From: Paguma larvata
Taxonomy: Eukaryota > Chordata > Mammalia > Carnivora > Viverridae
DNA: 64,000 nucleotides
Direction: 5' to 3'
Assembly: GCA_030068075.1 (NCBI GenBank)
Contig: CM057826.1
Span: forward strand, 53,746,116 to 53,810,115
The translations under genes and the position numbers were made by a program. Under the pieces are notes generated by a model, which ran no database searches, was not told the origin of the DNA, and worked only from the letters and a program-made list of their open reading frames with translations. Positions 57,240 through 64,000 of the stretch are shown piece by piece; the stretch's first letter is position 1, and each line of letters opens with the position of its first letter.

Positions 57240-57720
57240 CATTTTTTTATTTTTAACATTTACAGTTTTGCTTTTGACACACTTTGGAGTGCTAGAATAA
57301 ACATGTTAGTAAATATAAACATTTATATTTTGAAACATTTTTACCAACATTCTAAGGGGTAGGAATATTTGTCAAAAGCTATAAATGTTTTGTTGGTTAA
57401 CTCCCCAAAAGTACTCTAGCAATTTACATTACCAGAAGTAGCATATGAACACATTACTTGTTACTTGCAAACTAATTTAGCAAACACTGGGTATATGTAT
57501 AACTTTCTTATTTTTTTCTGACTTGAAATTATAAATGGCACACATTGCTGTTTAATTACAGTAATTTTTACTTTCAAAGGTGAAAAATGTCCAATATTAT
57601 GGTGTTCCAAACATATCTCTTCTGGGATTTTTTTTTCTTATTTGAGGAAGTCTTTGTATCATAGTTATCAAATCATATGAATATAATAGAAATATTACCG
57701 ATTTAATTGTTATGATGTCT
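57240..57720 (-). mobile_element. Ancient L1 (L1M/HAL1-like) fragment, antisense
   Basis: GGGTAGGAATATTTGTCAAA, AGCTATAAATGTTTTGTTGG, GCAATTTACATTACCAGAAG and TTTAGCAAACACTGGGTATA follow the antisense block 'ggtcaaagggtatgaacatttt...caatttacactcccaccagcaatgtatg...caacactgggtatt'. The right part is decayed. Confidence 0.6.
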
Positions 57721-57864
57721 TATTTTTCAATTGGTTCTGATTTTTCTTTAAAAAGTATTGCTATTACAGATTTATATAATTGCTATTTTATATTTATATA
57801 AAGTCATTATTTTAGCAATACTAATACCATTATCATCACTTTTAGAAATACTGTTCTCTTTATC

Positions 57865-58150
57865 CCCTGTTATTTAATAAAACATACATACAGAGACAGC
57901 ACAAATCATAGTAACAACACAACCTGATGTATTTTCACAAAACAAAAATTTCTGCGTAACTTGCAACCAAATAAAGATCCCAACTATTACCAAACCTTTA
58001 GTCCCTTGTTTCCCTTTTTAATTAGTTATTGTTATTTACTATAATTTTATACATGCAATTATGTTGATGTTTATTTTATTCGAATTACCTTTTCTCAGCT
58101 CATAGTTTAGAAAGGTTTAATGCCCTCAAATATCGGACAGATACTCTGAG
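57865..58150 (-). mobile_element. L1 3'UTR fragment, antisense
   Basis: CAACCTGATGTATTTTCACA, AAACAAAAATTTCTGCGTAA and CCAAATAAAGATCCCAACTA, then TTACCAAACCTTTAGTCCC. This follows the antisense L1M 3'UTR block 'aatgaattttcacaaactgaacacacctgtgtaaccaccacccagatcaag...attaccagcaccccagaagcccc'. Confidence 0.6.
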
Positions 58151-58396
58151 TTACTTCCTACTGGATTTTCAGTGTTTGCTTTTGGGTGTTAGGCAATTGA
58201 ATATATAAAATCTTGGGGTATAGTTAAAGTAGTCAAATCTCTACTTAAAATATCAATTAAATAAATATGTACCTCACAAATTATACATTAAAATAGCATT
58301 ATCAAAAATAACTACCATATTGGGAAATACTGTAGTGTTTTCATTTCTCATTTCCAGCTTTCAAGCGATGGGTCAAAATTTTTACCTGTATCTTTT

Positions 58397-58585
58397 TCCT
58401 TTTTTTTTTTTTTTTGGAAAGAGAGCACAAGTCGGGTGAGGGTCAGAAGGAGAGAAGAGACTCTTAAGCAGGCTACACACTCAGTGTGTAGCCCAACGTG
58501 GGGCTCAACCTCTTAATCCTGAGATCATGACCTGAGGCTAAATCAAGAGTCAGACACTCAACCTACTGAGCCACCCAGGTGCCCC
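58397..58585 (-). mobile_element. Felid tRNA-derived SINE, antisense
   Basis: A long T-run (58400-58416), a short GA tract, AGTGTGTAGCCCAACGTGGG, GAGATCATGACCTGAGGCTA and head complement TACTGAGCCACCCAGGTGCC. The TSD TACCTGTATCTTTT (58383-58396) is matched by TACCTGTGTCTTCT (58586-58599). Confidence 0.94.
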
Positions 58586-58599
58586 TACCTGTGTCTTCT

Positions 58600-61500
58600 C
58601 TATCACTGTCTTTTATCATCACTGATTTCTGCCATCTGAGTCATTTCCTGAACAACTCATTTACACTGCTGCCCAAGTTCTTTAAGATAGATCTCCTTTT
58701 CAATTTCCACATGCTGCTGTTCCTAGAGTTTTATTATGATGCATAAATATCTACCTACAAAATATATGGGTTAGTGTTATTTTGTTTACTTGTTTATATG
58801 TTTGCTTGTTTTGTCCTGTAGATTTATTTTCATGATCCTTAAGTTGTGATATCAAACCTCTAAAAGGATTAATGACAGTATCTAGACTTTGTAATTATGG
58901 TCACTTCCCTGTAAAAAATTGTCACTCTACATATGTTTGGTTCTTTCTTTAAATTCTATCAGGTGACATATAAATGTATCAAAAGTTTTCACTTATTGAC
59001 TTTATTTTAGGCCAGAGTATTATCTGGGAAATGTGTTTTGTCCAAAATATAGCAATTGTGATTATGCTCTATAATATATGGCATTTTGGAAAATCTTGGA
59101 TTGATGATTCTAATTTAAGGGACAGCTGCGGGGAAACCATGTTACATTATGTCCTGGAATACTTGGTTAACTCACTTGTGTCTTAGTGAGATGGAAAATA
59201 CTTGGTATACATTTATTTAAACTACACTTTGTTCAGGGTAGTTTAACTTTTCTCCATTATGTAAGGCTTTGTATTTTCTATGATAAGTAACTTCAAATCA
59301 GCCTATGATAAGTGCCTGTTAGAAGTTCATATATAGCTGGACTTTGCATCTTGATGCAAATTCACCCTTACACCCATGCCTCAGTTCCTCGTTCTCCAAG
59401 AGATTCAAAGATAAAGACCCAAAGAGATGCTTCAGATTCTTGACTCTTTCCTGATGTTATAATAAAAATGCCTTGACTATTTGTTTCCTACATAGCCTAC
59501 TCATTTTTTCTTCTAAGCACATGTTCATTTTTAATTATGTAGTAATTTCCATGAATAGTTTGAAACCACCTAAATTAATTTTCTTATTTGGTATGAGTTA
59601 CAGATGTAATTCTTCTGACAACAAATAAGTTCTCCCAAACCAGTTGTGTATAATCCTTGTTTCTTGTCCTTTGTGTTTCTTTCTATATCTTAAATTTTCT
59701 ATTGGAGATAAAATTCTGAGTTCTTATTCTACTTTGCAGATGGAAGTGTCCATATTTGTGGTAGTCTTTCATAACTTTAATTGTTAGATGAAAAAGTGCC
59801 TTTTCAATACTCTTCTACATTAAAATATTTGATAATCTTGCCTCGTTATTATTGGAGGGGCATCTAAAAATATATTTGTTACCTTGCTATAAAATATCTT
59901 TTGGGGTCTTTTGCTGAATCATGTTACTGTTTTTGATGAGAATATTTCATTTGCTTTATACACAATACCTGCCTTGCTCTGGCTGGATTAAATTTCTGAT
60001 TTCTTTTCAGTGTTTTTCATCACTATATAATTTTGAAAATTTATAATAATCTTCATCAGACTCATCAAGGGGACCACCTATGTCTGAGTGAATGTAGGAG
60101 AATTCTGTTAACCAGAACTAGAAGGCAGATATAATTTTGTGCTCATTTTTATTTGTAGTTCAAAAAGTTTTTATTGGAATCACTAAGGAAACTAATTTAC
60201 AAATAAACAACATTCACAAGTGAAATGCATGTTTTCCCTCTGAGAGCTATGCTATTTTAACTGGTAAGCTATACCTAGGGGATTGCTTTCAAAGGAAATC
60301 ACAAACAAAAAACCAAAGTGGCTTAATGAAGGAGGATCTCATTGCTTAAAGACGTTTCAGAACTTAAGATTCGTTTTGAATAAATATTATTAGCTTTGTA
60401 AGTAAACTTCAAATTAAGCAAAATAATCTTGGGCTTGATGCTTATTTCAGGAATAGAAAGCATTGGAAGGAGAATAATAAGAAAAAGGAGCTCTTCTCTA
60501 GCTGGCTAGAAAATGTCAGGTTATGTCTATTCCTCATCTTGACCACGTGAGGAATGGAGGTGATGATTACCACGGTGACCAATCTGCATTTGAGGTATTA
60601 GGCAAATTAACCTGAGTTTGAACTCTGTCAGCTGAGGTAATGGTAGTAAAATTGTTCATCCTATCATTGTATTTATATTCTCCCATACTAGCATAGGTTT
60701 TACTTTAAAAAAATCTGTGCAATCCAGGTGGCTTAATTAAGTATTAGGTTTTAGGAAAATACCTCATAGAGCTGCAAAATACATGAAACCATAGGGGTAA
60801 GTGATTATTCTTACCTTCCGGGATGCACATTGATGAGACTAATGCCTTTTAAAGCATAAGAATTGTTTCTAGGCCCTGGTAACACTGTCCATAGCATAAG
60901 GCACATTTTACATAAAGCAACAACAACAACTTTTCAGGATATCTTTACTCTCTTCCACTTAAAAATGGATTTCAAATTTCCTATTAGATGTGCCAATCTG
61001 GAAATCCAGAATTAAAGAGAAAGGGAAAGAAGAGTTTAACTCTAAACTTGGCAATACATTAGCTAATTCTTTTATGGAACATTTTGAAGCATAGGATATT
61101 AAATCAACCTTTTCCTGTTCAGTTAGCTTTTGAGTCTGATAAGCATCAAAGCCCAGATGGAAAAGCAAAGTCCAAAGAGACTGACATATAAGCACACAGT
61201 TTAAAAATTTAGAATAAGAAGTATACCTTAAGATCTTTCTCGTAGTTATTCTGACACTGAAGCTAGTTTCTATAATATTGTCATAAAAACTGAAAAACAG
61301 AAAAAACAAAGCAAAAGAGAAAGAAAAAAGAAAACCAGGTTGAAATCAAGTTCACCAAGTAACTTCAGTGGCTTTCTGAGGGCTTTAAAACATCTGCAGA
61401 AAATGACCTTCTTTTTGCCTATTGACGGCAGTAGCAAATTACAGGCTCATTTCAACACCATTATTCAGCGCTTGCCAGTGATGGCCCCCACACTTTACCC

Positions 61501-62329
61501 TACATTTAAATATATGATCTTTTTAATTCCTGGATGGAGTTGGTAACCAATGAAAGAGGATTTGGGAAAAGACCTCCCTCCATTTCATGAAGTATGTTGA
61601 GCCAGTGGCTCATGACTGGATATTAGTTGAACTGCTGACCCCGGAGTTGATGGAGCTTTCAAAAGTGCTTAACTTGGTAGCAAAGAGTAGCTTACCCTCT
61701 GGTGAAATCACAATCAATACTTATTAAATACTTCATGAACTCTATTCATTTCTAAAACCGCCACTTGTCTGCCCTTCCTGTCATGTTCTGAATTAATTTG
61801 ATATGTAATACAATTCTTACATTTTATATTAGGTTACTTACATGCTGGAAAAGGAAAGCCAAATCATGGATGATGGCTGAGAGGATCTGTTTTTGTTTTA
61901 CAATTCACTATCTCTTCTTTTTCTAAGAAATTAAGTATAACGCCCTCCTAGAACATATTTTTTTTTCATTACTTCCACTCTTCCTTCTTTATCACTGATA
62001 GGCCAAAAGTTACAATCAAAACATTAAACATCGGTTACATACTTTCCTCTTAGCTCTCTGAACAAAAGCTAACTGATATGTGTAAACACAGTCATTTCCC
62101 CCAAATATTCTCTGGATTGTCTGAAATGAAGGAGGCAAAATATAGGATATTGGAGTAATTATAAATATACCTGTTAAAATTATTTTGAGGGAGTTCTGTT
62201 TAAAATTCATTTTTTACTGTAGAAAGAAATCAGTAAGACAAATTATATAATCATTTGTTTTTTTTCTCGAACAGAATTTTCTGATATTTATATTAATATA
62301 TTTGGACATATTTATTATTTAATTTATGT
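58600..62329. other. unclassified AT-rich stretch
   Basis: About 3.7 kb without a confident repeat call. A (CAA)n patch lies at about 60919-60931. A 116-codon antisense frame at 60959-61309 and a 68-codon sense frame at 61340-61546 are the only open frames of note (see findings). Weak MIR-like words appear at about 60585-60650. Confidence 0.45.
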
Positions 62330-62574
62330 TATTATGCTTCTGTATAATTTTCTTTTTTCTTAATAATACATATTGGATATGCAATTATTTACTTAGCTAT
62401 ATGGCATTTCATTGTATGTATGGGGAAATTTTTAACATATTTCCAACTGGCTGGCATTGGAATATTTTCTAAATTTTTGATTATTTTAAATATTTTTGAT
62501 ATTTGCTACATACATTCTAGAACATCCATGTATATTTCTATATTTTTTAAGCATTTCCTTGGTGAAATTCATAG
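62330..62574 (-). mobile_element. Ancient L1M-like fragment, antisense
   Basis: GGCATTTCATTGTATGTATG, then ACATATTTCCAACTGGCTGG and TACATACATTCTAGAACATC resemble the antisense block around 'tttaaccattccc...tgctacaaacatcctgtacatatatctttg'. Very decayed. Interrupted by a SINE. Confidence 0.4.
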
Positions 62575-62589
62575 AATACTGGTTTTATA

Positions 62590-62816
62590 GGGGCACCTGG
62601 GTGATTCAGTTGATTAAGCATCTGACCTGAGCTCAGGTCCTGATTTCACGGCTCATGATCTCACAGCTCATGAGTTAGAGCCCCACATCAGGCTCTGTGC
62701 TGACAGCTCAGAACCTGGAGCCTGCTTCAGATTCTGTGTCTCGCTCTCTCTCTCTGCCACTCCCCTGCTTGTGCTCTATCTTTCTCTCTCCAAAGTAAAT
62801 ATACATTAAAAAATAT
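62590..62816 (+). mobile_element. Felid SINE with a 15-bp internal duplication, sense
   Basis: GGGGCACCTGGGTGATTCAG head, GACCTGAGCTCAGGTCCTGA, GTGCTGACAGCTCAGAACCT, a CT tract and tail AAAGTAAATATACATTAAAA. The perfect 15-base TSD AATACTGGTTTTATA lies at 62575-62589 and 62817-62831. A tandem pair, GATTTCACGGCTCAT / GATCTCACAGCTCAT (62642-62656 and 62657-62671), is not part of the usual SINE. Confidence 0.97.
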
Positions 62817-62831
62817 AATACTGGTTTTATA

Positions 62832-63093
62832 ATATATGTGCCTTTTAAAGGCACTTCAACTTGGACTTCAACACTATAAAAGTGAAATAACTTTTATTTC
62901 ATATTTTATAGTAATTTTATGGGTTTGATCTATTGCTTGTTATCTTCAGTGCTATTTGCAAATAAAGGAGGCATTATTTTTAATTTCTAAAATTGGGAAA
63001 ACATATACTCTAAGAGAACAAATGACTTCCCAAGACTCTAAAGCCGACACTCAAAAACCACAGATTTCCTAACTATTAAGTCATGAGAAATTT
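62832..63093. other. unclassified AT-rich DNA
   Basis: No recognised element. It may include the end of the decayed L1 interrupted by the SINE. Confidence 0.45.
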
Positions 63094-63120
63094 TGTGTGT
63101 GTGTGTTTATGTGTGTGTCT

Positions 63121-63165
<45 letters not shown>
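63094..63165. repeat. (TG)n compound microsatellite
   Basis: TG units with TTTA, TC and TCTG interruptions, then about 20 uninterrupted TG units (to 63165). The longest dinucleotide repeat in the window. Confidence 0.96.
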
Positions 63166-63784
63166 GGCTAAGATAGACGTTTGTAGTTCTTGGAATGACC
63201 AAATATAAAAATGCATTTCCTTAAGAGAAAAGAGTAAAGGTAGAGTTGTAGAAAAATGGGATATTACAGAGATTCAATAGAATGAAAGCAGTGTGAGTTT
63301 GTGGATACAGTGGAACGGAGAAGTAGACAACTCAGAGTTTTGAACTGGGAGTGGATATAATTTGAATGCCGAATAAAATTGATAACTTTAGTAAAAATAA
63401 TTTGTTTTATCATAGGTGAAATTAGTTGCGTAAAAATGCTAGTAGGTAGGAAATCATTGGAATGTCGTCCTTCCCACTATTCATGAATGTCCCTCTTCGA
63501 TATCTGTTTACCGACCTAGCATCAATGCTTAGTACAAATTCATTCTTTGCTTTCAAAATATCTGCCATGACTCCATCACATTCTAAATTACATACTTGGC
63601 TCATTCACAGTTTTATAATTTTGCTCTATTTTCCCCAGACTTAAGATATCTTCTCTCCTCTTCATGTTTAAATATTTCCAGTGCTCCGAATGCAAAATAT
63701 CATTTTTTTTCTGTGTAGTTCTTGAGCCAATGCCATCTCCAAATACCCTGCTTCCTATGAATTACCATGGTATGATAACAACCC
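63166..63784. other. unclassified DNA
   Basis: No recognised repeat. Two complementary 60-codon frames at 63422-63644 are not supported as coding. Confidence 0.45.
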
Positions 63785-63968
63785 TTAATTCTTGAGTGCT
63801 TACTGTGTGGCCAGTTGTGTTTAAGTGTTCTGCTTGTGATATCTGCTTTATTCCTCAGGAAAAGCCTATAATATAGGTAATATTTTGATCCTCATTTTAC
63901 AGATGGGTAAATTGAGGCCAGAGACTAAGTAAATTTCTGAAGATTGCATATCTATTACTTGCTTAGAC
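63785..63968 (-). mobile_element. MIR SINE, antisense
   Basis: TTCTTGAGTGCTTACTGTGT, GGCCAGTTGTGTTTAAGTG, TTTTGATCCTCATTTTACAG, ATGGGTAAATTGAGGCCAGA and GACTAAGTAAATTTCTGAAG are in antisense MIR order. Among the best kept MIR cores here. Confidence 0.75.
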
Positions 63969-64000
63969 CAGCATTGTTTAGCTCATAACTAATTATTATT

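Overview
This window is mammalian nuclear DNA, and the repeats point to a cat-like carnivore (Feliformia, most likely a felid). The strongest evidence is a set of about fifteen copies of the tRNA-derived carnivore SINE in its felid form. These copies carry the head GGGGCGCCTGGGTGGCTCAG or close variants, a CT-rich middle and an AAATAAATAAACATTAAAAA-type tail. A 3'-end fragment of a young carnivore L1 near 6.4 kb supports the same reading. The DNA is AT-rich and poor in CpG, and all open frames are short. I see no supported protein-coding exon, no functional tRNA or rRNA gene, no CRISPR array and nothing bacterial or viral beyond decayed endogenous elements. The window is either intergenic or a deep intron.

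Layout. 0-3 kb: an old L2 carrying a CA microsatellite, a MIR, an L1 3'UTR fragment and two felid SINEs. 3-14 kb: mostly unclassified, with a short 5'-truncated L1, several MIRs, and an L2 apparently split by a ~400-bp insert. 14-27 kb: repeat-dense, with two large antisense L1 remnants. The first (17.5-19.6 kb) has a second L1 tail nested in it. The second (about 21.5-26.9 kb) is nearly end to end and has been hit by four SINEs; a fifth SINE sits in an adjacent L1 fragment. 27-37 kb: repeat-poor, with only two MIRs, one hAT-Charlie-like fossil and one SINE. 37-46 kb: SINEs, MIRs and a long L2. 47-49.8 kb: a sense L1 interrupted by an endogenous-retrovirus-like insert with a recognisable antisense LTR. 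49.9-52 kb: two parts of an antisense L2. 52-64 kb: more L1, MIR and SINE remnants and a long TG microsatellite.

No genes work together here. What the window offers is a layered insertion history. Several young insertions have target-site duplications (TSDs) that can be read directly, and these give relative ages. Family names below come from recognising consensus-like sequence by eye. Boundaries of old elements (MIR, L2, L1M) are approximate to tens of bases.
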